Assembly: GCA_964406155.1 (NCBI GenBank)
Contig: CAYOQR010000002.1
Coordinates: 124,001 to 188,000, forward strand
Length of the DNA: 64,000 nt
Direction of reading: 5' to 3'
DNA from: Dongia_B sp964406155
GTDB lineage: Bacteria > Pseudomonadota > Alphaproteobacteria > Dongiales > Dongiaceae
Shown: positions 52,290-62,420 of the stretch, in pieces
How the letters are laid out: every line of letters starts with the position of its first letter
Numbering within the stretch: the first letter of the stretch is position 1
Notes under the pieces: generated by a model
Told to the model about the DNA's origin: nothing
The model's input: only the letters and a program-made list of their open reading frames with translations
Database searches by the model: none
Made by a program: the position numbers and the translations under genes

Positions 52290-54539
52290 ATGGCGTTCCC
52301 CATCACCCAATATTTCCGGATACTGGTTGTGGGCAAGGAATACGATTTCGTCGCTCATATCATTGAGGAAGAGCTCCGTTTCAGGACGACATTGGTCGCA
52401 GCCAGTGAGGCCGTTGAGGCAGTGAGGGGCGGGGCCGATCTCGGTGCTATCGTCGTTTCGCGGCAGGACGCCGAAGGTGTCATCAAGGTTCGTGATGAGC
52501 GTGGTCTGCGCATGCCGATTTTCATGCTCAGTCGGCGCAATGAGGAAACGCTGCATGAGCCGTTCCTGAAATCGCTCGATGCCGTGGTGATCGCCGATCT
52601 GGAGACGCGCGATTTCTATGAGAAACGCCTGGTCACGGCGGTCGAGAAATATGCCGAGAGCCTGATGACTCCGTTCTTTGGCGCTCTCATGCAATATGAC
52701 TTCGATGCCAATCGTGCCTGGGCCTGTCCCGGCCATCAGGGCGGCCAGTTCTTCATGCGTCATCCAGTCGGCCGCCTCTTCTACGAACATATGGGCGAGA
52801 ATATCTTCCGGGACGATATCTGCAACGCGATGGTGTCGCTGGGCGATCTTCTCATTCATGAAGGGCCGGCTCTGGAAGCGCAGCAGGGGGCGGCCAAGGT
52901 CTTCCATTCGGACCGCACTTATTTCGTACTCAATGGCACATCATCTTCGAACAAGGTGGTGAATACAGCGCTGTTGCGCAGCAAGGACATCGTGCTGTTC
53001 GACCGCAACAATCACAAATCGAATCATCATGGCGCCCTGTTCATGGCGGGCGCCATTCCGATCTACCTGGAGACGGATCGCAACGGCTTCGGCATGGTCG
53101 GCCCGATCGACTGGAGTGCTTTCGATGAGAAAACCATTCGTGAGAAACTGAAGAACCATCCGCGTCTCAAGGGAACCGATGCCTGGAAGCGGGAACGCCC
53201 GATCCGCGTCGCCATCATCGAGCAATGCACCTATGACGGAACGGTCTATAACGCCCGCAAGGTGCTGGAGAAGATCGGTCATCTCTGCGAATACATTCAC
53301 TTCGATGAAGCCTGGGCAGGCTTCGGTGCTTTCCATCCTTTGATGAAGAATCATTTCGGCATGGGGTTGAAGCTGACGGATAAGGATCCCGGCATCATCG
53401 CCACGCAATCGACGCATAAGCAACTGGCGGGATTTTCCCAGGCATCGCAGATTCATGTGCGGGACGCGCATATCCGGGACAAGAAATACCGCACCAATCA
53501 CAAACGTTTCAACGAGATGTTCATGCTGCAGGCATCGACATCGCCGTTCTACCCGCTGTTCTCCAGCCTGGATGTCAATGCGCAGATGCATAGCGACCGG
53601 GCGGGGCAGGTGCTGTGGGACGATATGGTGAAGCTCGGTATCGAAGCCCGCAAAGCGGTTCGCAAGCGCTTCGCCGGATTCCTTGATCCCTTCGTGCCGG
53701 ATATCGTGAAATACGGCGGCAGGAAAGTGAAATGGGAGGACGTGCCGACCGATAAGCTTGCCAGCGATCAGAGCTATTGGCAGTTGAAGCCTGGGGAGGT
53801 TTGGCACGGATACCGGAATCTCGGCGAAGATGTTGCCATGGTCGATCCCACCAAGTTCATGCTGACGACCTCCGGCATCAATGTCAAAACCGGCAAATAC
53901 CAGAGCAGCGGTTTCCCGGCGACGATCCTCGCCAATTACCTCCGTGAGAACAATGTCATCCCGGAAAAGAACGATCTCAACAGCATTCTCTTCCTGATGA
54001 CGCCGGCGGTGGGCGAGGGGAAGATGGCGATGCTGCTTGCGGCGCTGGATCGGTTCAAGGAGCATTACGAACGGGACAGCCCGCTCTCCACGGTCCTGCC
54101 GAGCATCTATAATAAGAACAAGGGACGCTATAGCGGCTACAGCCTGCAGAAATTGGCGCAGGAGATGCACGATTTCTATCGGAAGAAGGACGTCAAGGAG
54201 CTGCAGCGTCTGTGCTTCCGCTACGAATCCTTCCCCGAACAGGCGATGTCGGCGCGTGACGCCAATGAGGCGCTGGTGGGTGGCGATGTCGATTTCGTGC
54301 CGATGTCGGAGGTTAGCGGCCGTGTGGCGGCAACTTTGGCGCTGATCTATCCGCCGGGGATCGGCATCATCGTACCGGGTGAACGCTATGATAAGCGGGC
54401 AAAGCCGATGATCGATTACCTCCTCGCCTTCGAGGAAAGCACCAATCTGTTTCCGGGTTTCTCCTTCGAGGTGCAGGGTGTCTACCAGGTGAACGAGAAC
54501 GGTCGCACCCGGTTCTATACTTACGTCGTCAAGGAGTGA
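52290..54539 (+). CDS. speF: Inducible-type ornithine decarboxylase
   Basis: PLP enzyme that makes putrescine from ornithine, about 749 residues in the large SpeC/SpeF format. N-terminal response-regulator-like wing domain (about 1-120), PLP lysine in STHKQLAGFSQASQ (K377), VFHSDRTYFVLNGTSSSNK phosphate-binding region, and a C-terminal domain. With potE it should form an ornithine/putrescine exchange that consumes acid. The start at 52290 has GGAGGT upstream, better than the GTG at 52278. It could in principle decarboxylate lysine or arginine, but the pairing with PotE favours ornithine. Confidence 0.93.
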   Translation: MAFPITQYFRILVVGKEYDFVAHIIEEELRFRTTLVAASEAVEAVRGGADLGAIVVSRQDAEGVIKVRDERGLRMPIFMLSRRNEETLHEPFLKSLDAVVIADLETRDFYEKRLVTAVEKYAESLMTPFFGALMQYDFDANRAWACPGHQGGQFFMRHPVGRLFYEHMGENIFRDDICNAMVSLGDLLIHEGPALEAQQGAAKVFHSDRTYFVLNGTSSSNKVVNTALLRSKDIVLFDRNNHKSNHHGALFMAGAIPIYLETDRNGFGMVGPIDWSAFDEKTIREKLKNHPRLKGTDAWKRERPIRVAIIEQCTYDGTVYNARKVLEKIGHLCEYIHFDEAWAGFGAFHPLMKNHFGMGLKLTDKDPGIIATQSTHKQLAGFSQASQIHVRDAHIRDKKYRTNHKRFNEMFMLQASTSPFYPLFSSLDVNAQMHSDRAGQVLWDDMVKLGIEARKAVRKRFAGFLDPFVPDIVKYGGRKVKWEDVPTDKLASDQSYWQLKPGEVWHGYRNLGEDVAMVDPTKFMLTTSGINVKTGKYQSSGFPATILANYLRENNVIPEKNDLNSILFLMTPAVGEGKMAMLLAALDRFKEHYERDSPLSTVLPSIYNKNKGRYSGYSLQKLAQEMHDFYRKKDVKELQRLCFRYESFPEQAMSARDANEALVGGDVDFVPMSEVSGRVAATLALIYPPGIGIIVPGERYDKRAKPMIDYLLAFEESTNLFPGFSFEVQGVYQVNENGRTRFYTYVVKE

Positions 54540-54667
54540 GTGGCCGCTTCTCCGAGTGAGACCCGATGATCCTCCCTATCGGTGGTGCTCAGGGGAAGAT
54601 GGCCGTCTGACCGCGTGAGGCAATCAGCCTCACGCGGTCTTCGTTTGTAGGGTATGGAGCCGTCCGC

Positions 54668-55900
54668 TCAGGCGGTGGTGAAGAGATCGCGCTCACCGGC
54701 GATCCCGCGCAGGCGATGCCGGCCAAGCGGGCGAAGGGCGGGGGCTGTCGGTGGGAGGTGCCGGGCGACATCTTCGGATAGAATGAGGGCGGCACCGAGT
54801 TCCTGGCATTTCCCCTCCATCCGCGCGGCAGCATTGACGGCCGGACCGATGACGGTGAAGTCGAGGCGGGCCGTGCCGCCGACATTGCCGTAGAGCACAT
54901 CGCCGAGATGAAGGGCGATGTCAACCGACATGGCATGGGGATCCTTGCCGGCGAGGGCAGCGATGCCGGCAAGGGCGTCCCGGGCGGCGTCGAATGCGGC
55001 GATGCAGGCGGCTGCGTCGCTTGCTGGCGTGGTTTGCTCATCGGTCGGGAAAACCGCCAGCAGGCCGTCACCCATGAACTTCAGAACCTCGCCGCCGCGC
55101 GCCATGATGGGACCGACCAACTGATCGAAATGGCGGTCGAGCGAGGCGACCAGGGCAACGGGATCCGTGTGTTCGGCCCGCTCGGTGAAGCCGCGCAGAT
55201 CGGCATAGAGGATGGCGGCGCGCAGGCGGCGTACATTGCCCCGGGTAATGGTGCCCTGGAGCACCTGCCGAGCGGCATCGCCGCCCAGATAGGTGGTCAG
55301 CAGGTCCTGTGCGAAAGTTGCGAAGGTCGGTCCCTGGAGAGTGGCACTGAGATGCGGCAGCAACCGGGCGAAGGTCGCCCGATCAACCTCGCTCCAGCCG
55401 TTCGGACGGTCGCAGCAAAAGGTGATGACGAAGCCGTAAGGTTCGTTTCCGGCATCCAGCGGCTGGATCGTTGCGCCAAGCGTGAAGGGAATGAAGTAGG
55501 CTGTCCAGGCGGTGTAGCCCTGTGCGGCGAATTGGTGCAGGAGCGGAAAATCTAGTTCCGCTGTGGGACCGGTCAGAGGGCGATAAAGGTGATGGATGCC
55601 TTGGGTCACCATATGCCGGATCGGCGAGGTCTGATAGTCGGCCGGCATGTGCGTGTGCTGGTAATCCTCGCCGAGGACCGAATCGCTGTCGCGCCGATAT
55701 GTATAGCCGCGTGCCTTGATCAGGGGATTGAGCAGGCGGATCCCGAGATAAGCGCGGCCGATACCGAGCCCCTGTGCGTTCAGGCTGCGAATGAAGCCAG
55801 TCAAGATATCATCGACCGGCAGGCCATCGAGAGCCGCCCGGGCGAGCCAGATCGGCAAGTCCTCCAGCGGCGTTTCTCGCGGCGATAGATTTATCGGCAT
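54668..55900 (-). CDS. Class III adenylate cyclase with uncharacterised N-terminal domain
   Basis: 410 residues, soluble. The N-terminal half (1-205) is a sensor-like domain typical of such cyclases (YRPLTGPTAELDFPLLHQFAAQG) that I cannot name. The catalytic domain (about 215-395) has YADLRGFT for one metal Asp, FMGDG for the other, LKFMGDG Lys and the Asp of LDFTVIG for adenine choice, plus NAAARM with the transition-state Asn and Arg. So it should make cAMP. It is convergent with speF and not obviously part of an operon. Confidence 0.85.
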   Translation of the reverse strand: MPINLSPRETPLEDLPIWLARAALDGLPVDDILTGFIRSLNAQGLGIGRAYLGIRLLNPLIKARGYTYRRDSDSVLGEDYQHTHMPADYQTSPIRHMVTQGIHHLYRPLTGPTAELDFPLLHQFAAQGYTAWTAYFIPFTLGATIQPLDAGNEPYGFVITFCCDRPNGWSEVDRATFARLLPHLSATLQGPTFATFAQDLLTTYLGGDAARQVLQGTITRGNVRRLRAAILYADLRGFTERAEHTDPVALVASLDRHFDQLVGPIMARGGEVLKFMGDGLLAVFPTDEQTTPASDAAACIAAFDAARDALAGIAALAGKDPHAMSVDIALHLGDVLYGNVGGTARLDFTVIGPAVNAAARMEGKCQELGAALILSEDVARHLPPTAPALRPLGRHRLRGIAGERDLFTTA

Positions 55901-55971
55901 CGGATCCAGCGGTACCTAGTCGGTAGGGGCAGGGGGGCATCCTGCGGGCGCCGATGACGCTTTGCAAGCCG

Positions 55972-56007
55972 CCAAAGAAAATGGCGCCGCATCGCTGCGG
56001 CGCCATT
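55972..56007 (-). terminator. Rho-independent terminator after the class III aminotransferase
   Basis: Perfect 12-bp stem (55980-55991 with 55996-56007, TCGC loop) 23 bases beyond the stop, followed on the minus strand by TTTTCTTT. Confidence 0.88.
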
Positions 56008-56030
56008 CCTCGAGGCGAATTTGCCGTCGC

Positions 56031-57407
56031 TTACCCGCTGATGCCAGGCATCAGCTTGTTGTCGGCATTGTCGCGGCCCTTGGACAGTTCTTCCAGGGTC
56101 AGATCGATCGCTTCCTCGAACTTGCTCAGGGTCTCGTCCAGGCACTTTTGGTCGTGCGCCGAGGAGATGAACCAGGGTTCGCGGCTATCCGGCTCGCACA
56201 TGATGCCCATATCGATCAGATAACCGGCCATCGTGTCGTAGAAGGTGTAGTCGCTGAGCTTCCAGTTGCGGTAGGTCGTCGGCGCCTCGGCGCTGAAGAA
56301 CAGGCCGGACATGCTGTAATGGCCGGTGAAGCTGTGCGGAATGCCGCGCTTCGACAGGATCTTGCCCATGCCTTCCTGCATCGCCTTGCCGTAGCCGGAG
56401 ATGCGGTCGAAGGCATCGGTGTCCTTGAGGATGCGCAGGGTGGCTTCGGCCGCCGCCAGGCTCATCGCCTGGGCGGTATAGGTGCCGCCATGGGCGACGC
56501 CCTTGCCGTATTTGCGCAGGATCTCTTCCTTGCCGCCGATCGCCGAGATCGGATAGCCGTTGGCCACGGCCTTGGCGACGGTGAAGATATCGGCTTCGAT
56601 GCCGTAGAGCTCCTGGGCGCCGCCCTTGCCGACGCGGAAGCCGGTCTTCACTTCGTCGACGATCATCACCACGCCGTACTTGGTGCAGAGCTCGCGCACC
56701 GCCTTGATGAATTCCGGCTTCGAGGGGATACCGCAGCAATTGCCGAGGATCGGTTCGATCAGCACGGCGGCGATGGTGTCGTGATGCTTCTTCAGCACCT
56801 CTTCCAGGCGGTTGGCGTCGTTATACGGCACCTGCCAGAAGAGCTGGCGGACGAGCTGGGGAATGCCCTGGCCATAGGTGATGACCTTGGGGTCCTTGCT
56901 CTGATCCTTCATCGTTTCCGGATCGGCGGTCCACATCGTGGCGTCGAACAGGCCGTGATAGGAACCTTCGAAAGTGACGTAGTTGTCCTTGCCGGTATAG
57001 CCGCGGGCGAGACGGAGGGCCGCCATCACCGCTTCGGTGCCGGAATTGGAGAAACGCACCAGCTCGGCGGCCGGCATCATTTCCTTGATCAGCTTGGCGA
57101 CGGTGACTTCCTTCTCGGTGCCCAGCGCGTAGACGGTGCCGATCGGCTGCGCATCACGCGCGGCGGCATCCACCTCCGGGTGGCAGTGGCCGAGGATCGC
57201 CGGGCCATAGCCCAGGCGGTAATCGATGTACTCGTTGCCATCAATGTCCCAGAGCCGGGCTCCCTTCCCGTTCTTGACGAAGACGGTCTGCTCGTCACCC
57301 CAATAGCGGAAGTTCGAGCTGACGCCGAGCGGCATGTGCTTCAGCGCCTCTTTGTAATGCGCCTGCGATTTCGCCAGGTTGCGTCTCTGGGTTTTGATCG
57401 AAGTCAT
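56031..57407 (-). CDS. Class III aminotransferase, glutamate-1-semialdehyde aminomutase-like
   Basis: 458 residues. PLP lysine in FTVAKAVANGYP (K279), VIVDEVKTGFR-type region MIVDEVKTGFRVG, SNSGTEAVMAALRLAR and EGSYHGLFD match the GSA-aminomutase branch of fold type I. True HemL is possible but the length and the catabolic context favour an amine or amino-acid aminotransferase. The start at 57407 with GGGAG upstream is preferred over the frame from 57482. Divergent from the TetR-HTH gene; the shared palindrome lies between them. Confidence 0.85.
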   Translation of the reverse strand: MTSIKTQRRNLAKSQAHYKEALKHMPLGVSSNFRYWGDEQTVFVKNGKGARLWDIDGNEYIDYRLGYGPAILGHCHPEVDAAARDAQPIGTVYALGTEKEVTVAKLIKEMMPAAELVRFSNSGTEAVMAALRLARGYTGKDNYVTFEGSYHGLFDATMWTADPETMKDQSKDPKVITYGQGIPQLVRQLFWQVPYNDANRLEEVLKKHHDTIAAVLIEPILGNCCGIPSKPEFIKAVRELCTKYGVVMIVDEVKTGFRVGKGGAQELYGIEADIFTVAKAVANGYPISAIGGKEEILRKYGKGVAHGGTYTAQAMSLAAAEATLRILKDTDAFDRISGYGKAMQEGMGKILSKRGIPHSFTGHYSMSGLFFSAEAPTTYRNWKLSDYTFYDTMAGYLIDMGIMCEPDSREPWFISSAHDQKCLDETLSKFEEAIDLTLEELSKGRDNADNKLMPGISG

Positions 57408-57535
57408 AATGAAAAGCTCCCGTAGGTCATCCCTAGTTTGCGTCGAAATTTCGTCGGTTCCTGTCGCTAGGACGGCAACCATATTAAATAACGATATAGA
57501 AATCCTACGTGAGAGCCCCGATTTTGTCTACAGCG

Positions 57536-57551
57536 TTAAATGATCATTTAA
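57536..57551. promoter_or_regulatory. Perfect 16-bp palindrome between aminotransferase and TetR-HTH gene
   Basis: TTAAATGATCATTTAA, exactly self-complementary, 129 bases before the aminotransferase start and 95 before the regulator start. It shares AATGATCATT with the palindrome upstream of the oxidoreductase operon. Confidence 0.7.
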
Positions 57552-57645
57552 TCTCGCTAGTGCAGCAAAACGAAATTGATCAATGTTTTAGCTGGCGAAT
57601 CCTGATAGATTACGCGACGCCAAATCAGGCGTTATGAGGGGTGAA

Positions 57646-58701
57646 ATGGCGAAACCTGAAGCATCCAAAGAGGTGCGCCGCAAACAGTTGATCGATGCCA
57701 CGATCCGGGCCATCGGCCGGTTCGGCTATGCCAATGCGACCCTGACCCAGGTCGCCAGCGAGGCCGGCCTGTCGCCGGGCATCGTCAATTTCTATTTCAA
57801 ATCCAAGGAGCAGTTGCTGATCGCCACCCTCGAGCAGATCGCCGAGGAATATTCCACCCTGTGGCTCTCGGCGATCAACAAGGGCAAGGTATCGCCGGCG
57901 GCGGGACTCGATGCGATGATCGAGGTCGACTTCCACCCCTCGGTCTGCAATTTCGAGAAGGTTTCGATCTGGTACGCCTTCTGGGCCGAGGCGCGCAATA
58001 ACGGCGCCTATCACGAGGTGGTGTCGCGGCTGGAGGGCGATTATCTGCAGCAGACCGAGATGCTCTGCAACCGGATCATCGCCGAAGGCGGTTATCTGGA
58101 GATCGAGGGGCATGAGATCGCCATCGGTCTCAATGCCATGATCGACGGGCTCTGGTTCGACTGCCTGATTGATCCCAAGGCCTTCAACCGCTCTGAAGCC
58201 AAACGGGTTTGCCGTACCTATCTCGCCTCGGTCTTCCCGGCCCATTTCGCGGGTGGCCTGCCGGCCGACAGTTCGGCGCGCAAGAACAAGGTGGAGGGGC
58301 AGGGGGATCCGGCCTTCAGCAACGTCGCCCTGGCGATCGACCCCGACATCCAGGGGCGAGACGCCCATCGGGCGCGGCTGGCGGCAGCGCTGCGCAAGCG
58401 CCTGGAGCCGGTCGGCAAGCTGAAGCGCGAGATGTTGGCGGCTGCTATCGGCGTTTCGGTGAAGACGCTGGAAAGCTGGCTGGAGGGGCGCGGCGAGCCG
58501 AGCTCCTGGCAGATGGGACGCCTCATTCCGGCGACCGATGCCCAGCTCTGGTTCGAAGTCTATGGCCTGGTGCATGAGGAATCGCAACGTTTGTTCGAGG
58601 CGCGCCTCGCCCAGCAGCAGGAGCAGGCCTTGCGTGAGCGGGCGGCGCTGGAGGCGCTGCGCGGTACGCGGAATCTACGTGGTGAGACGAATGACAATTG
58701 A
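57646..58701 (+). CDS. TetR-family regulator fused to a C-terminal helix-turn-helix
   Basis: 351 residues, much longer than a usual TetR protein. Residues 10-60 form the TetR helix-turn-helix (BetI-like: GYANATLTQVASEAGLSPG) and 60-205 the ligand domain. A second DNA-binding-like unit follows a linker at about 258-290 (KLKREMLAAAIGVSVKTLES), an XRE/Cro-type motif, then a helical, charged tail. The ATG at 57646 with GAGGGG upstream is chosen over 57634. It overlaps the following hydrolase gene by 11 bases. It likely controls the divergent aminotransferase gene. Confidence 0.84.
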   Translation: MAKPEASKEVRRKQLIDATIRAIGRFGYANATLTQVASEAGLSPGIVNFYFKSKEQLLIATLEQIAEEYSTLWLSAINKGKVSPAAGLDAMIEVDFHPSVCNFEKVSIWYAFWAEARNNGAYHEVVSRLEGDYLQQTEMLCNRIIAEGGYLEIEGHEIAIGLNAMIDGLWFDCLIDPKAFNRSEAKRVCRTYLASVFPAHFAGGLPADSSARKNKVEGQGDPAFSNVALAIDPDIQGRDAHRARLAAALRKRLEPVGKLKREMLAAAIGVSVKTLESWLEGRGEPSSWQMGRLIPATDAQLWFEVYGLVHEESQRLFEARLAQQQEQALRERAALEALRGTRNLRGETNDN

Positions 58702-59575
58702 AACCTACCCAGCCCCGGACAGCAGCGGTTGGGTCGATGTGCCCGGCGGGCGGATCTGGTATCGCAGCAATGGCGATCGTCACCGGGACCGGGCACCGCT
58801 TCTCGTGCTGCATGGTGGTCCCGGCATGCAGCACGATTACCTGCTGCCGCTGGTGGCGCTCGCGGATCGGCGGCGTGTCATTTTTTATGACCAGTTGGAT
58901 TGCGGCCGCTCCGATCGCAGCAAGGATCCGCGCAACTGGACGGTCGAACGCTATCTCGCCGAGATCGACCCGATCCGCGAGGAATTGGGCCTGGAACGCC
59001 TGCATCTCTACGGCAATTCCTGGGGCGCGAGCCTCGCGGCGGAATATGCCGCCCTGCGTCCGGCGGGTCTGCTCAGCGTCATCTTGGCCGGGCCGCTGAT
59101 CAATACCGATCGCTGGATCGCCGACAACACGGCCTATTGCCAGGCTTTGCCGGAGCCCCATCGCTCCCTGCTGCTGGGCAAGGCCGAGCTCGACAATCCG
59201 GCCTATCAGGTGGCGGTCGATTTCTTCTATCGCCGCCATCTCTGTCGCCTCGATCCCTGGCCGGAGATCGTCACCACGACGATGAATGACGGCAACATGA
59301 ACGTCTATCAGACGATGTGGGGGCCGGCGGAGTTCACTTCGACCGGCAGTTTGCGGCATTTCGACGTGACGCCGCGCCTCGGACAGATCGAGGTAGCGAC
59401 CCTGTTCATCTGCGGTGAATATGACGAAGCGACGCCGGCCTCCTGCCGGGATTTCGCGAAGCTCGTTCCGCGCGCCGAAGTGGCGGTGATCGCCGATGCC
59501 TCGCATCTCGCGCCGGTGGAACAGCCCGGGGCCTATGTGGCTCGCCTGCGGGCCTTTATCGATCCGCTGGGATAG
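58691..59575 (+). CDS. Proline iminopeptidase-like alpha/beta hydrolase
   Basis: 294 residues. VLHGGPGMQHDYLLPL oxyanion region, FYDQLDCGRSDRS, nucleophile GNSWGASLA and a late SHLAPVEQP His are those of the S33 prolyl aminopeptidase family; relatives also hydrolyse esters or amides. Translation overlaps the TetR-HTH gene, so it is probably regulated with it. A perfect long inverted repeat follows. Confidence 0.86.
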   Translation: MTIETYPAPDSSGWVDVPGGRIWYRSNGDRHRDRAPLLVLHGGPGMQHDYLLPLVALADRRRVIFYDQLDCGRSDRSKDPRNWTVERYLAEIDPIREELGLERLHLYGNSWGASLAAEYAALRPAGLLSVILAGPLINTDRWIADNTAYCQALPEPHRSLLLGKAELDNPAYQVAVDFFYRRHLCRLDPWPEIVTTTMNDGNMNVYQTMWGPAEFTSTGSLRHFDVTPRLGQIEVATLFICGEYDEATPASCRDFAKLVPRAEVAVIADASHLAPVEQPGAYVARLRAFIDPLG

Positions 59576-59587
59576 GCGGGGCTCCAC

Positions 59588-59653
59588 GGAACAATTGATT
59601 GCGGTTCGGCTTTCAGATTGAAGCGGCAAGCTTCAATCTGAAAGCATTGTTCC
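59588..59653. terminator. Long nested inverted repeat, probable bidirectional terminator
   Basis: A perfect 16-bp stem (59609-59624 with 59630-59645, five-base loop) is enclosed by an outer 8-bp repeat GGAACAAT/ATTGTTCC (59588-59595, 59646-59653). It sits between the ends of the convergent hydrolase and ABC genes and touches the ABC stop. Confidence 0.7.
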
Positions 59654-61447
<1,794 letters not shown>

Positions 61448-61466
61448 TCGGTCTCAGTCCAATTTT

Positions 61467-62420
61467 TCAGTCGAGGACGATGCGGGGGAAGTAGAAGGAC
61501 ACAACCCAGTTCGGCATATCGACGATTTCGCTGATGCGGAGGTCGCCGGAGACCGAGCAGAGCATATAGGCATCGACCGCCGGGATCTTGTGGCGGCGGG
61601 TCAGAAGATCGACCATGCCGCTCACGGCGTCGCGCGCACCGGACATGAGGTCCGGTCCGATGCCGGTGGTGACGTCGTAGCCCTTCTCGTCCAGATGGCG
61701 TGTCACCGGACCGGCGGTCCGGAAACGCGGCATCTTCAGATTGGCGCCCTTCACCAGTTCAAGTTTCACCGTGACGTCGAGCTGGCTCTCGATCGCGGTA
61801 CCGCAAACCTCGCCATCACCTTGGGCCGCATGGGGATCGCCCAGCGAGAACAAGGCGCCCTTGACCTCGATCGGCAGGTAGAGCTCGCTGCCCAGGCCGA
61901 GATCGCGGATATCCATGTTGCCGCCGACACGGCGCGGCGGCACCACGGAATGCAGGCCCGGCTCCGCCGGCGCGACACCGATCGTGCCGGCGAAGGGCTT
62001 CAGCGGCACCTTGGCGAGCGAGCCGAACATGCTCGGCGCCAGGGTATCCGCGTCATACTTCCAGATATGCAAGGCGGGTTCCTTGAACTGATCCGCCAAC
62101 AGCCCGAAACCGGGAATGTTGGCGGTCCAGCCCCAACCGCAAGGTTTGTAGCCGAGCATCGTGACCTTCAAGGCATCGCCGGGTTCCGCCCCGTCGACCT
62201 CGATCGGCCCCAATGTCGGGTTGATCTTGCCGAAGTCGAGGCGGGCGATATCGCCCGCCGTCCACTCCGGCGTGATCTGTCCGCAGGACGAATCCTTGCA
62301 CTTCAACTCGATGACATCGCCCGATCCGACCTTGAGGATCGGCGGCAGGGAATTATCCCAGCCGATATGGTGCTGGTGATCGTGAATCGTACAAGTCACG
62401 GCATGCGGATGTTGTGTCAT
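61467..62420 (-). CDS. Acetamidase/formamidase family amidohydrolase
   Basis: 317 residues. FmdA/AmdA family members hydrolyse formamide or acetamide to ammonia and acid. The segments DHQHHIGWDNSLPP near the start, GDPHAAQGDGEVCGTAIE in the middle, and MLCSVSGDLRISEIVD near the end are characteristic. Its ATG overlaps the SBP stop (ATGA), so the hydrolase is translated with the binding protein, which implies that the imported compound or its breakdown product contains an amide. Confidence 0.88.
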   Translation of the reverse strand: MTQHPHAVTCTIHDHQHHIGWDNSLPPILKVGSGDVIELKCKDSSCGQITPEWTAGDIARLDFGKINPTLGPIEVDGAEPGDALKVTMLGYKPCGWGWTANIPGFGLLADQFKEPALHIWKYDADTLAPSMFGSLAKVPLKPFAGTIGVAPAEPGLHSVVPPRRVGGNMDIRDLGLGSELYLPIEVKGALFSLGDPHAAQGDGEVCGTAIESQLDVTVKLELVKGANLKMPRFRTAGPVTRHLDEKGYDVTTGIGPDLMSGARDAVSGMVDLLTRRHKIPAVDAYMLCSVSGDLRISEIVDMPNWVVSFYFPRIVLD

